DNA of 64,000 nucleotides from Odobenus rosmarus divergens. Taxonomy: Eukaryota; Chordata; Mammalia; Carnivora; Odobenidae. The translations under genes were made by a program, and so were the position numbers. Below the pieces are notes generated by a model that saw only the letters and a program-made list of their open reading frames with translations, did no database searches and was not told the origin of the DNA. The stretch spans positions 1,280,085 to 1,344,084 of the forward strand of contig NW_004450323.1 in the NCBI RefSeq assembly GCF_000321225.1, written 5' to 3'. Below, in pieces: positions 11,910 to 22,438 of the stretch (positions are counted from its first letter, which is position 1; each line of letters opens with the position of its first letter).

Positions 11910-12525
11910 AAAAAAACCCCACATAACATAAAATTTACCATCTTAGCCATTTCTAAGTGTACAGTTCGGTAATGTTAAGTATATTCACATTGTTGCACAA
12001 CCAATCCCCAGAAATTTTTATCTTGCAAAATTGAAACTCTACACCCATTAAATAACAACTCCCCATTTCCCACTTCCTCCAGTTCCTGACAACTGCCATT
12101 CTACTTTTTGTTTCTATGAATTTGACTACTCTTGATACCTCCATATAAGAGGAATCATACTGTATTTATCTTTTTATGAATGGCTTATTTCACTTAGCAT
12201 AATGTCCTTAAGGTTCATCCATGTTCTATAGCCTGCGTCAGAATTTCCTTCCTTTTTGAGGATGAACAAGATTCTATTATATGTATATATACCACATTTT
12301 GTTTATCCATTCTTCTGTCGATGGACATTTGGGTGGCTTCCACCTCTTTGCTATTATGAATAGTGCTGCTATGAACATGGGTGTGCAAACAGGTCTCTGA
12401 GATCCTGTTTTCAATTCTTTTGGATATAAAACCAGAAGCTGAATTGCTGGATCATATAGTAATTCTTTAATTTTTTGAGAATTCTCCACAATATTCTCTT
12501 TAGTGTACCATTTTATACTCAACAT
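11910..12525 (-). mobile_element. L1M 3' end (ORF2 tail and 3' UTR)
   Basis: Antisense old L1: AAATTTACCATCTTAGCCAT (3' UTR side), GGCTTATTTCACTTAGCATA, GGACATTTGGGTGGCTTCCA and GAATTGCTGGATCATATAGT. The minus-strand frame 12277-12525 preserves the last part of ORF2 (TPMFIAALFIIAKRWKPPKC-like). Old and 5'-truncated. Confidence 0.88.
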
Positions 12526-13091
12526 GATTTTTAATCTTTAAAAGAAATAATGCTAATTTCATAATGACAACAAAAAATTTAAAACTTTTTTTTCTAAAAA
12601 AGAACATAAACATTTTTAGAAATTGTATAAGCTTCATGGGACTAAATCAACACCTTCCCTTACATACTTCAGTTCAGACTGGAGCCATACTAAAAAAAAA
12701 AAAAAAAAAAGGATAATGGCATTTTTATCAGTATTGTGAATAAACCTAAACACAAATACACACACACTCACACACACAAAGAAATAAGGTATTCTGAGGA
12801 AAACTAACACCAACAACAAAACCCCACAGCTTTAGATTGTGTGAGACACAAAACCTTGCCCTACCAACTACTTATGTGGTGGGAAAAGTTACTATCTGGT
12901 ACTGACTCAAACACTTATTGATTTCAAAGATAATACACCTAAAAAATTCTTTCCTATTTATTATACTACTAGAGATACCACCAAATTAGTTTCATATTAA
13001 GAAAAAGTTCTTCACAGATGGAAGTTTTCAGAATTAAAAATACACACATACATGTATACACACATTTAGATGTATGTATCTCTATTATCAA
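12526..13091. other. unassigned stretch
   Basis: Contains an A run at 12692-12709 and a short CA-rich tract near 12757-12778. Otherwise nothing recognisable. Confidence 0.5.
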
Positions 13092-13103
13092 AAACCAGAA
13101 GAG

Positions 13104-13271
13104 AGGGTGCCTGGGTGGCTCAGTCGGTTAAGCGACTGCCTTCGGCTCAGATCATGATCCTGGAGTCCCAGGATCGAGTCCCACATCGGGCTCCCTGCTC
13201 AGCAGGGAGCCTGCTTCTCATCTCTCATTCTCTCTCTCTCAAATAAATAAAATCTTTAAAAAAAAAAAAAA
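13104..13271 (+). mobile_element. CAN SINE
   Basis: Slightly short copy lacking part of the CT-rich body. Flanks AAACCAGAAGAG (13092-13103) and AAACCAGAGGAG (13272-13283). It lies only about 20 bp from the exon candidate at 13291, on its donor side. Confidence 0.93.
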
Positions 13272-13290
13272 AAACCAGAGGAGAAATTAC

Positions 13291-13373
13291 CTGATGATTT
13301 CTTCATGATACAGAGAACTAACAACAGGCCCACCAAAACCAGTATTTGCTTCTTTTCCTTTCTTCTCTGGTGA
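13291..13373 (-). CDS. candidate internal exon of an unidentified minus-strand gene
   Basis: Read on the minus strand, a pyrimidine-rich tract (CACCTTCTTTCCTCCTACAG) ends in AG. An 83-nt segment follows, then CAG|GTAATTT, so both splice sites match consensus. One frame is open throughout, starting SPEKKGKEANTGFGGPVVSS and ending LYHEEIIR plus two bases. A second frame is also open and hydrophobic (ILVLVGLLLVLCIM flanked by lysines). The third has a stop. I prefer the first frame because its residue mix looks protein-like, but I do not recognise the gene. The segment is not part of any repeat I can name and is more GC-rich than its flanks. If it is real, its neighbours lie at higher (upstream) and lower (downstream) coordinates, and much of this window is intron. 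A chance combination of splice-like signals remains possible. Confidence 0.45.
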
Positions 13374-13974
13374 CTGTAGGAGGAAAGAAGGTGAAAAAAA
13401 GACACATGCATTAAGGCAGTGTGTATTTAAAATAGTCACAAAATACTACCTTGCTAAGTAATACTAAAGATTTGAGGTCCACCATTTTTCTGAGGCCTTA
13501 GTAACAATTTCAAGATGGTATCCAAAAGGCAAGATGACCCTCAGGTCATCAGACTAATGGAATGAGTACCCACAAGCAAACCAAGGTCATTTCACTACTG
13601 TGTTCTTGAGCCACTTAAAGTCCACCATTCCCTTAGCTGATTATAAGATGTCAGCTTTGTTGACTGTGGAAAATATTGATGCTCAATGTAGAAAAATGAA
13701 AATGAAATACAACCTATAAATATCAGATGTAAATGTGATCATGAAAATCATATCTAGTTAGCAAAATTAAAGTTTCCAAATAAGAGAAAAACTAAACTGT
13801 AGTAAAACTTCAAACTCAACCATAAAGAAAAATAAGTTAAATAAATAAAATGGAAAATAAAAATAAATATTTTTAGGTGGCAAGAAGGAAGGAGAGAAGG
13901 TGGAAGAGAGAGGAAAGGAGGTTATGATCTAAAATAAATGAAAAAAGAAGCAAATTGTTACTGGAAGACTTTCC
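13374..13974. other. unassigned stretch (upstream of exon candidate)
   Basis: Begins with the polypurine complement of the acceptor tract. The rest is AT-rich, with a purine-rich run at about 13870-13920. No repeat assigned. Confidence 0.45.
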
Positions 13975-14540
13975 AAAATCAAATATTCAATAGGCCCTGA
14001 CCCTCAATATTCTCAAAAAGCAGAAAATTAAGATTAGCAAAAGATGTGAAAAGATACTTTACCAAAGAAGATACACAGATGGCAAATAAGCAAATGAAAA
14101 GATGTCCAATATCATACATTGTTAGGGAAGTGCAAATTAAAACAATGATGATATATTACTACACACCTCTCAGAATGGCTAAATACAAAAGACTGATAAC
14201 ACCCAATGCTGGTAAAATGTGAAACCACCAGGAACTCTCATTCATTGCTGGAGGAAATGCAAAATGGAACAGCTATTTTGGAAGATGGTTTGGCAGTTCT
14301 TCTAAAACTAAACTAAACATCATCTTACATATACATGATCCAGCAATCTTGTTTCTAGGTATTTATCCCCCAAACTTGAAAATTCATATCCACAAAACAT
14401 CAATGTTTAAAGCAGTGTTGTTGTTTTTATAACTGGCAAAACCTAGAAGCAACCAAGATGTCCTTCAATAGATGAACAAATAAACAAACTGTGGAACATC
14501 TATACAATAGAATATTATTCTCTGATAAAAAGAAATGAGC
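13975..14540 (+). mobile_element. L1M ORF2 C-terminal segment
   Basis: Sense L1: GCAAATGAAAAGATGTCCAA, GTGCAAATTAAAACAATGAT, CAAGATGTCCTTCAATAGAT and ACAATAGAATATTATTCTCT. All are diverged versions of the ORF2 C-terminal region and start of the 3' UTR. It is followed directly by a segment from earlier in ORF2. Confidence 0.85.
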
Positions 14541-14544
14541 TGTT

Positions 14545-15620
14545 CTATATTAAGACAAATGACAGTAAATGACTAAAATCATTAATTAAAAAGGAGACTT
14601 TACAACTGATACCACAGAATTAAAAAAGGATTTTAAGAGACGACTATGAACAATTATACATCTACGTTATATAACAAGTTGGATAACCTAGAAGAAATGC
14701 AAAAATTCCTAGACATATATAACCTACCATGATAAAATTCTTATGCTTAGAATAAGAATAAAAAATCTGAAGAGACCTATAACCATTAAAGAGATTGAAT
14801 GAGACATTTAAAATCTCCCAACAAAGAAAAAGTCCAGGACCACAAGACTTCACCAAAGAATTTTACCAAACATTTAAAGAATTAACACCAATCCTTCTTA
14901 AACTCTTCCAAAAAACTGAAGAGGAGGCAACATGCCTAACCTCATTTTATGAGGTCAGCATTACCTCGATACCAAAGGCAGACACAGAAACTAGAAGAAA
15001 ACTATAGGACAATATCTGAGGAATACTGATGAAAAAATCCTCAACTAAATACTAGCAAATTGAGTACAGCAGTACATGAAAAGGATTATATACCATGACC
15101 AAGTGGGATTTATTCCTGTAAACTTAAGGATGGTATGGTTCAACACATGAAAGTTGATCAGTGGAATACACCACATTAACAAAATGAAGAAAAACTATGT
15201 GATCATCTCAACTGGTACAGAAAAAAGTATTTGACAAAATTCAACACGCTTTCATGATAAAAAAAAAAAACCCACTCAATAAACTAGAAATAGAAGGAAA
15301 CTAGTTCAACATAATAAAGGTCAAATATGAAAGGCCCACAACTAACCTCATACTCAACAGTAAAAAAACTGAAAGCTTTTCTTTAAAGATCAGGAACAAG
15401 GCAAGGATGCCTACTCCTAACACTTCTATTCAACACAGTATTGGAAGTCCTAGCCAGAGCAATTAGGCAAAAAAAAAAAAAAAAAAAAGGTATCCAAATT
15501 GGAAAGGAAGAGGTAAAATGATCTCCATTCACAGATGACATGATCTTATACCTAAAGATCCCCTCTACATACACACACATAGACATACAAGAAACTGACA
15601 GAACTAATGAACAAATACAG
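14545..15620 (+). mobile_element. L1M ORF2 reverse transcriptase segment
   Basis: Sense L1 spanning the reverse transcriptase. The frame 14795-15007 contains KSPGPQDFTKEFYQTFKE-like sequence. A KxFDKIQH motif lies near 15228 and a TDDMILY version of the catalytic F/YADD motif near 15530. Frameshifts, stops and a run of about 18 A at 15470-15488 show it is dead. It ends before the rest of ORF2. Confidence 0.88.
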
Positions 15621-15689
15621 CAAAATTGCTGTATTAATACACTGAAATATGTAATGTCTGAGAGAGACAGAAATAAGTAAGTTTTCTAA

Positions 15690-15905
15690 TATTAAAAAGT
15701 GATCAGTGTTATGGAAAAAATGTGGGGAAGATAATTGCAATTTTAGGGCCTCCCAGAGAAGGTCATTTGAATAAAGACATAAAGGAAGTAAAAAAGTGAG
15801 CCTTGCAAATATCTGGGGGAGATTGTCTGATATATAGGAAACAGCTAGTACAAAGGCCCTATGGTGAGGGTGTGCTTAGAATGTTAGAAAACTTAAGTGT
15901 TCTTT
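15690..15905 (+). repeat. old mammalian repeat, middle portion
   Basis: GAGAAGGTCATTTGAATAAA, ATATCTGGGGGAGATTGTCT and AGTACAAAGGCCCTATGGTG follow the pattern I recall for the middle of the same old repeat that supplies 7185-7545. Family name not secure. Confidence 0.4.
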
Positions 15906-16004
15906 TCTGAAGGCTAATTAATATATTTTAGGGGGCAAGACTAGAGGCAAGAACACAAGTTGTTCATGAGACAATCAAAGTTTCTATTGGTGTCATTCAC
16001 TGAA

Positions 16005-16158
16005 ACTCCCCCGGCTTGTGTTCCCTCTCTCACTGTGTCTCTCTCTGTCAAATGAATAAAAAAAAATCTTAAAAATAAATAAAATGAAAAAAGTCTTTTA
16101 TATTTACCCTTTTACCTAAAGAAGTTCCTTTAATATTTATTATAGTGCAGATCAGTCA
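16005..16158 (+). repeat. partial duplicate of the 17833-18056 SINE/L1 junction
   Basis: The segment contains the 3' third of a CAN SINE (CTCCCCCGGCTTGTGTTCCC onward), its A-rich tail, the GAATGAAAAAAGTC-like flank and L1 sequence (TACCTAAAGAAGTTCCTTTA). It matches 17833-18056 apart from scattered differences and one 68-bp gap (17940-18007 is absent here). It has no SINE head. The match stops abruptly at GATCAGTCA in both copies. Confidence 0.85.
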
Positions 16159-16320
16159 CACTCTTAATGTGAGTGAAACAGGCAATTTAGAAGAAATACC
16201 TGTGATCTGCTGGCAATTATTTGCTGTGAAAACACAAACTAGTAATTCAGAGTTATATGTATTTTGGAAAGGGATGAATACAGTTTTCTTTCTTATTTAA
16301 TTAATAGCCTTTATTTTTTA

Positions 16321-16517
16321 TTTATTTTTTTAAGATTTTATTTATTTATTTGACAGAGAGAGAGAGCAAGAGAGGGGACACAAGCAGGGGGAGTGGGAGA
16401 GAGAGAAGCAGGCTTCTGGTTGAGCAGGGAGCCCGATGTGGGGCTCAATCCCAGGACCCTGGGATCATGACCTGAGCTGAAGGTAGATGCTTAATGACTG
16501 AGCCACCCAGGTACCCC
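16321..16517 (-). mobile_element. CAN SINE
   Basis: Complete minus-strand copy with a perfect 19-bp duplication, TAATAGCCTTTATTTTTTA, at 16302-16320 and 16518-16536. Confidence 0.96.
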
Positions 16518-16536
16518 TAATAGCCTTTATTTTTTA

Positions 16537-17011
16537 GAGCAGTTTCAGTTTATAGAAAACTGAGTGGAAACTACAGAAAGTTCCCATATGCTTACCTCCC
16601 CCAAATTTTCCCCTATTATTAACATCTTGCATTACTGTGGTTACTGTGGTACATGTTATTAATTGAAGTCCATAGTTTACAGTACGGTTCACTCTTTGTG
16701 TTGTATATGCGTTTTGACAAATGTATAACAACACGTATCCACCATTACAGTACCATTTGGAATAGTTTCACTGCCCTAAGAATCTGGTACTTCACCTATT
16801 CATCCCTCACTCCCACTGAAGCCCTGGCAAATACTGATCTTTCCACGGTCTCCATTGTTTTATCTTTTCCAGAATATCATATAGTTGAATCATACAGTAG
16901 ATAGCCTTTCAGATTGGCTTCTTTCACTTAGCAATATGTATGTAAGTTTCCTCCATGTCTTTTCTTGGCTTGATAGCTCATTTCTTTTTTAAATTTTTAA
17001 TTGTTTTTTCT
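16537..17011 (-). mobile_element. L1M 3' end
   Basis: Antisense old L1 3' region: GTTTGACAAATG-type sequence as TTTTGACAAATGTATAACAA, GTAGTTTCACTGCCCT-like text, TCTCCATTGTTTTATCTTTT and GGCTTGATAGCTCATTTC. A SINE interrupts it at 17012. Probably an L1ME-class copy, from memory of the consensus. Confidence 0.8.
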
Positions 17012-17183
17012 TTAACTTTTTTTTATTTATTTATTCATGAGAGACAGAGAGAGAGAAAGAGAGGCAGAGGGAGAAACAGGCTCCCAAGGAGCAGGGAGCC
17101 CGATGCGGGACTCGATCCCAGGACCCTGGGATCATGACCTGAGCCGAAGGCAGACACTCAACCATCTGAGCCACCCAGGCACC
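17012..17183 (-). mobile_element. CAN SINE, short subtype
   Basis: Begins (minus strand) with GGTGCCTGGGTGGCTCAGAT and has a short body ending TCATGAATAAATAAATAAAA. The same subtype recurs at 48533-48725. No clear target duplication. Confidence 0.9.
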
Positions 17184-17190
17184 GTTATAA

Positions 17191-17218
17191 ACACACACAC
17201 ACACACACACACACACAC
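17191..17218. repeat. (CA)n microsatellite
   Basis: About 14 perfect CA units, starting a few bases beyond the head of the adjacent SINE. Confidence 0.95.
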
Positions 17219-17284
17219 TTTACCACTGTAACCATTTTTAAGTATATTGTTCAGTAGTGTTAATTATATTCAACCTCCTCTGGC

Positions 17285-17690
17285 TCAAAACACAAGATTT
17301 TTCTCCAGTCTTCATCATAAGAGCATGGTGGGGCTCTGCGAGGCAAAACAAATAGAAATAGGGGGCTCTCCTAAGATGGGGCCCCCAGGAGTTTTTAACT
17401 CTCAAGCCTGTCCACTCGGCCTCCAGCAATTCATCTATTATCATTTAAGCCAGTTTATGGCTCAAGCAACTTCTGCTTCCAGTAAGCTGATCTCAGGTGT
17501 GATTCTCTGTATTCACCTGTCTATCCAGTTTGAGAAGTGGTAGTTTCCCTACAACCTCAAATCTCAGAAGGATCTAAGAATAGTTCTTGATTTTCAGTTT
17601 GGTCAGATTTTTGTTACTGTTGAGGACAGGAGTGATGACTTCCATGTTCTTTATATTTAGAGCTAAAACTGGAAGTTTGATTATCTTTTA
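17285..17690. mobile_element. probable L1M 5'-region fragment
   Basis: GGGGCTCTGCGAGGCAAAAC, AAGATGGGGCCCCCAGGAGT and CTTGATTTTCAGTTTGGTCA resemble a 5'-end segment of old L1M elements as I remember it. The GC content stands out from neighbours. The frame 17247-17543 runs across it but has no other gene signal. Assignment is from memory only. Confidence 0.4.
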
Positions 17691-17715
17691 AAGATAGTTT
17701 AAAATGAAAAAAGTC

Positions 17716-17910
17716 GGGGCGGTTGGGTGGCTCAGAGTCGTTAAGCGTCTGCCTTCGGCTCAGGTCATGATCCTGGGGTCGAGCGCCACATCGGGCTCCC
17801 TGCTCGGCAGGAAGCCAGCTTCTCCCTCTCCCACTCCCCCTGCTTGTGTTTCCTCTCTCGCTGTGTCTCTCTCTCTCAAATGAATAAAAAAATCTTTAAA
17901 AAAAATAAAT
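17716..17910 (+). mobile_element. CAN SINE
   Basis: Head GGGGCGGTTGGGTGGCTCAG. Flanks AAAATGAAAAAAGTC and AGAATGAAAAAAGTC. Its 3' part and downstream flank are duplicated at 16005-16158. It sits in an old antisense L1. Confidence 0.93.
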
Positions 17911-18105
17911 AGAATGAAAAAAGTCTTTTATATTTACCCATATATATTTAGCACTTCCAGTTTCTCTTCACTCTTTTATGTAGGTCCAAATTTCCATCTA
18001 TTTTTCCTTTTACCTAAAGAAGTTCCTTTAATATTTATTATAGTGCAGATCAGTCAGCAATGAATTATCTCTGCTTTTATTTGTGTGAAAGTGTTTATTT
18101 TACCC

Positions 18106-20190
18106 TTTTTTTGTATTAACATTAGATTCACGTAACAAAATTAACCATTTTAAAGCGTACAAGTGAGTGGCATTTAGTACATTCACAATGTTGTACAACT
18201 ACTACCTCTATTTAGTCTCCATTTTCATCATCCCAAAAGAAAATCCTAAACCCAATGCAGTCACTCCACTGTTCCTTCTCCCCGAAACCCTGGCAACCAC
18301 CAATCTGTTTTCAGTTTCCATGGATTCACCCATTCTGGATATTTCATACAAGTGGAATTATTCATTATGTGAGCTTTGGTGTCTGGCTTCCTCCACTTAG
18401 CATGTTTTTGAGGTTCATCTACATTTTAGTGAATATCATTCATGTATCATGCACTTCATTCCTTTTTATGGTTGAGTAATATTCTACTGTATCTAAATAA
18501 CCTTTGTTTACCCATTCTCTAGTTGATGGATATCTGGATGTTGTGTACCTTTTGGCTATTATACTGCTATCAACATCTGTGTACAGATAGTTGAGTTCCT
18601 GTTTTCACTTCTTCTGGGTACATACCCAAGAACAGAATTGCTGGGTCATATGGTAATTCTATGTTTAAATTTTTGAGAAACTATCAAAACTATTTTCCAC
18701 AGCAGCTGCACTATTTTACATTCCCACTAGCAATGTAAGATGTTTCCAATATTTCCACATACTTTCCAACACGTTATTATCTTTTAATTAGTCATCTTAG
18801 TATATGTGAAGTAGTAATCTCATTGTTTTGATGTGCATTTCCCTAATAACTAATTTCATGTGATTGTGGGCTCTTCTTTTTGGAGAAATGTCTATTCAAA
18901 TCCTTTGCCCATTTATTAGTTGTTATCTTTTTTGTTGAGTTGTAAAAGTTATTTATGTATTCTGGATACTAGATCTTTATCAGATATATGATTTACAATT
19001 ATTTTCTCCCATTCTGTAGGACGTCTTTTCAGGTTGTTGAGTACTTCTGCAGCAGTAAAGTTTTAAATATTGATCAAGTTCTATTTATCTATTTTTTCTT
19101 TGGTTGTAAATTTTTGCTGTCATATCTAAGAACCCATGGGCAAATCCAAAATCATGAAGATATATCACGATGTTTACTTTAAAGAATTTTAATAATAACT
19201 CATTATTTAGATCATTGATCCCTTTTAGGTTAATTTTTGTATATAGTGTGAGAAAGGGAACCTTCATGCTTTTGCATGTGGATATCCAGTTGCCTCAGGC
19301 ATCATTTGTTTAAGAGATTATTCCTTCTCCATTGAATGGTCTTGGAATCCTTGTTGAAAATCAATTGATCATAAATATGAGGGTTTATTTATACACTCAA
19401 TTCTATTCCACTGCTCCCTATGTTTATCCTATGCCAATACCACACTGTTTTAATTACTGTAGCTTTGTAGCAAGTTTTGAAATTCAAGTGTGAATTCTCC
19501 AATTCTGTTCTTTTTCAATACTATTCTGTTCATTTGGAGCTCTCTGCAATTGCATATGAATTTGAGAATCAGCTCTTTCATTTCTGCAAAAATGGAAGTT
19601 AGAATTTTTATAAAGACTGCACTGATTCTGTAGGTCACTTTGGGTAGTACTGCCATCTTAACACTATAATATCTTACAAGCTGTGAACATGGGATACCTC
19701 TCCATTTATGTAGGTCTTTGCTAATTTGTTTCAGCAATGGTTTTTGGTTTTCAGTGTAAAATCTTTCCCCTCCTTGGTTAAAATTATTCCCAGGTATTTA
19801 TTCTTTTGGATGCTATTATAAATGGAATTGTTTCCTTAGTTTCTATTTTGGTGTGTTCATTGCTGGTGTATGTCGCTCTTGTATCTTGCAACTTTGCTGA
19901 ATTTGTCTAATTACTCTAGCAGGCTTTTTGTGAATTCTTTAAATTTTCTATATATAGAATCATGTTGTCTGTCAACAGAAATAGTTTTCCTTTTTCCTTT
20001 CCAATTTGGATACTACTCATTTCTTTTTCTTGTCTAATTGTTCTGGCTAGAATTTATAGTACAATGCTGAGTAGCAGTGGTAACAACAAACATCCTTATT
20101 TTATTCCTCATCTGAAAAGAAAGCTTTTTGTCTTTTACCATTAAATGTAATGTTACCTGTGGGTTTTTATTAATGCCCGTTATCATGGTA
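18106..20190 (-). mobile_element. 5'-truncated L1 (3' UTR to reverse transcriptase), nested in older L1M
   Basis: Antisense. The T run and ATTAACATTAGATTCACGTA at the left are the tail and 3' UTR. Next come the ORF2 C-terminus (GAATTGCTGGGTCATATGGT near 18639) and the region coding for the reverse transcriptase to about 20190, where it stops. The minus-strand frame 19450-19737 keeps part of ORF2 (WRGIPCSQLVRYYSVKMAVL-like). Flanks near GTTTATTTTACC and GTAAATTTCACC may be the decayed target duplication. Confidence 0.8.
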
Positions 20191-20476
20191 AGTAAATTTC
20201 ACCTTCATTTTTGAAAGCTATTTTAACTGGTATAGAATTAAAATTTGATAGATTTTTTCCTTTTGATGTTGTCCCTATTGGCTTCAGACTTCTGAAAAAG
20301 TCTACCGTAGTTCTTACCTTTGTTCCTCTGTATCATGTTTTTTTGGCCTGGATACTTTAATATTTTCTTTTTTCCCCTGGCTTTCAACAATTTGATTACA
20401 ATATGTCTTGGTATGGTTTTCTTTATGTTTATGCTGCTTAGGATTCATTGAACTTCTTGGATCTATGAATTTATGG

Positions 20477-20700
20477 CAGTGATTCTCAATTAGGGGAGAT
20501 GTTTTCCACCTCCCATCCTTGCTTGAAGGTATCTGGCAACCATCTGGGGCAATTTCTGCTAGTCTGAAGTGGGTGGTCCAATTGGTATCTAGTGAGTAGA
20601 GTCCAGAGATGCTGTTAGACATCTTACAATGCACAGGACAGCCCTCTACAACAAATTACCCAGCCTTAAATGTCAATGGTGCAAAGGCTGAAAAACTTTG
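20477..20700 (+). mobile_element. MER5A-type hAT DNA transposon
   Basis: Starts CAGTGATTCTCAATTAGGGG and contains GGTATCTGGCAACCATCTGG, TGCTGTTAGACATCTTACAA, TGCACAGGACAGCCCTCTAC and AATGTCAATGGTGCAAAGGC, matching MER5A throughout. The 8-bp flanks ATTTATGG and GTTTATAG are consistent with a hAT target duplication. It is non-coding and lies inside the older L1M. The minus-strand frame 20314-20634 is a by-product. Confidence 0.88.
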
Positions 20701-21120
20701 GTTTATAGTTTTCATCAAATGTTTAAAATTTCAGCCAATATTTATTAATTTTTTTCTATCTTTTCCTCTGTCTCTTGCTTTTTCTCTTCTTTCTGGGACT
20801 CCAATTATATACATGCTACATTGTTTGATATTTCCCCACAGTTCACTGGGGCTCTGTTTATTTTTTATTCAGTCTTTTTATACTCTGTGCTTCATTTTTA
20901 TTAGGCTCACTTGCTACATCTTCCAGTTCACTGATCTTTTCTTATATAATGTCTGATCTGCTATTAATCCCATTCAGTATATTTTTCATTTTAGATATTA
21001 TTTTCCTCCATCTCTAGAAGTTCCATTTGGGTCTTTCTGAATCTTCCATTTCTCTCTCCATTTCCATTATGTTCATATGTTTTCCTCGATTTTTTTTTTT
21101 CTTGTCAGAAGACCTATTCT

Positions 21121-21330
21121 TTAAAAAATTTTTTTAAATAGATTTTTATTTATTTATTTGACAGAGAGAGAAAGAGAGAGCACAAGCAGGGGGAGCAGCA
21201 GGCAGAGGGAGAGAGAGAAGCAGGCTTCCTGCTGAGCAGGGAGCCCAATGCGGGACTCAATCCTAGTACTCCGGGATCATCACCTGAGCCTAAGGCAGAC
21301 GCTTAACCGACTTAGCCACCCAGGTGCCCC
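21121..21330 (-). mobile_element. CAN SINE with extra 3' sequence
   Basis: Minus-strand SINE ending in GCCACCCAGGTGCCCC at 21330. Past its A-rich tail, on the left, lie about 30 non-SINE bases (CTTGTCAGAAGACCTATTCT) and then a second T run at 21090-21100. The matching flanks TTTCCTCGAT (21081-21090) and TTTCCTTGAC (21331-21340) lie outside that extra piece. Confidence 0.9.
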
Positions 21331-22218
21331 TTTCCTTGACTTTCTTGAATATACAGAATATATTTATAATAGCTGTTTCATCTCTATCATTTCTGCATCT
21401 ACTTTCATTGACAGGTTTTCCTCCTGGTTATGGGTCATATTTTGCTGCTATCTTTGCATGCATGAAAGACTTTTACTGTAAGGCAGACACTGAATTTTAC
21501 TATAGTTTGCTTGAATTTGTACTCTTTAAGTTATGTTAGACTTTGTTTTGGCATGAATTCAGTTATGTGGAATCAATTTGATCCTTTTAAGACTGACTTT
21601 TAAAGTTCTGTTAAGGCAGGGGCAGAGCAGCCTTTAATCTAGAGCTTCATTTAGCCTCACTGCTGAAGTAAAATCCTTCTGAGGTCTCTACAATTTTATG
21701 TTCCATATACTACATTTTCTTCCCACTCTGACTAGTAGGAAATGAAATATTCTCAGTCCTACGTCAACTCCAGGAATTGTTTGGCCTACTGCTTTCTTGT
21801 ATTTCTTTCCTCAGCTTGTTAGTTTCCTCTCTCACATAGAGAGATTAGTATTCAAAGAGATCCCCCTGCACATCTTTGGAACTCTCTCTCTTTCTGTGCA
21901 AGAAGTTGCTCCCTAGTAATCAGCTTCCATTTTCCAGCTCAAATTAGTGAGAGAGCCAGACTCTTTTGGGTCCCTCGTCCCTGCACTGTAGCCTGGAAAT
22001 TATTTCCAGGCCATAAAGCTGAGGCAATTATAGAGCTCATTTTGTTTCCCTTCTTTACTAGTTGTATACTACTTTTATTATGTCTGAAAAATCACTATTT
22101 TTCATCCATTGTGTCCAGTTTTCTTCCAGTTTTAGGCAAAATGATAAATCTCACCCCCATTACTCCACAATGCCCTGGAGAAGTCTCGCAAACATTAATT
22201 TAAAAACTAGCATAATAT

Positions 22219-22421
22219 GGGACGCCTGGGTGGCTCAGTCATTAGGCATCTGTCTTCGGCTCAAGTCATGATCCCAGGGTCCTGGGATCGAGCCCCATAT
22301 CAGGCTCCCTGCTCGGCGGGAGGCCTGCTTCTCCCTCTCCCACTCCCTCTGCTTGTGTTCCCTCTCTTGCTGTGTGTGTCTCTCTCTCTATCAAATGAAT
22401 AAAATCTTTAAAAAAAAAAAA
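22219..22421 (+). mobile_element. CAN SINE
   Basis: Complete copy with a perfect 17-bp duplication, AAAAACTAGCATAATAT, at 22202-22218 and 22422-22438. Confidence 0.96.
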
Positions 22422-22438
22422 AAAAACTAGCATAATAT

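Larger units (their letters stand above)
17911..22190 (-). mobile_element. old L1M with 5' UTR and ORF1 region, interrupted by later insertions
   Basis: Antisense L1M. 17925-18105 matches the start of the ORF1-side region and joins in register with 20191 (TTTCACCTTCATTTTTGAAA), so 18106-20190 was inserted later. 20191-21120 continues with AGCTTCTTGGATC-type and TCTGGGACTCCAATTATATA text. 21331-22190 is the 5' UTR (GTTATGGGTCATATTTTGCT, GCAGAGCAGCCTTTAATCTA, then TTACTCCACAATGCCCTGGA at the 5' end). A MER5A and a SINE also interrupt it. No coding frame survives. The 5' UTR assignment rests on remembered consensus text. Confidence 0.75.
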
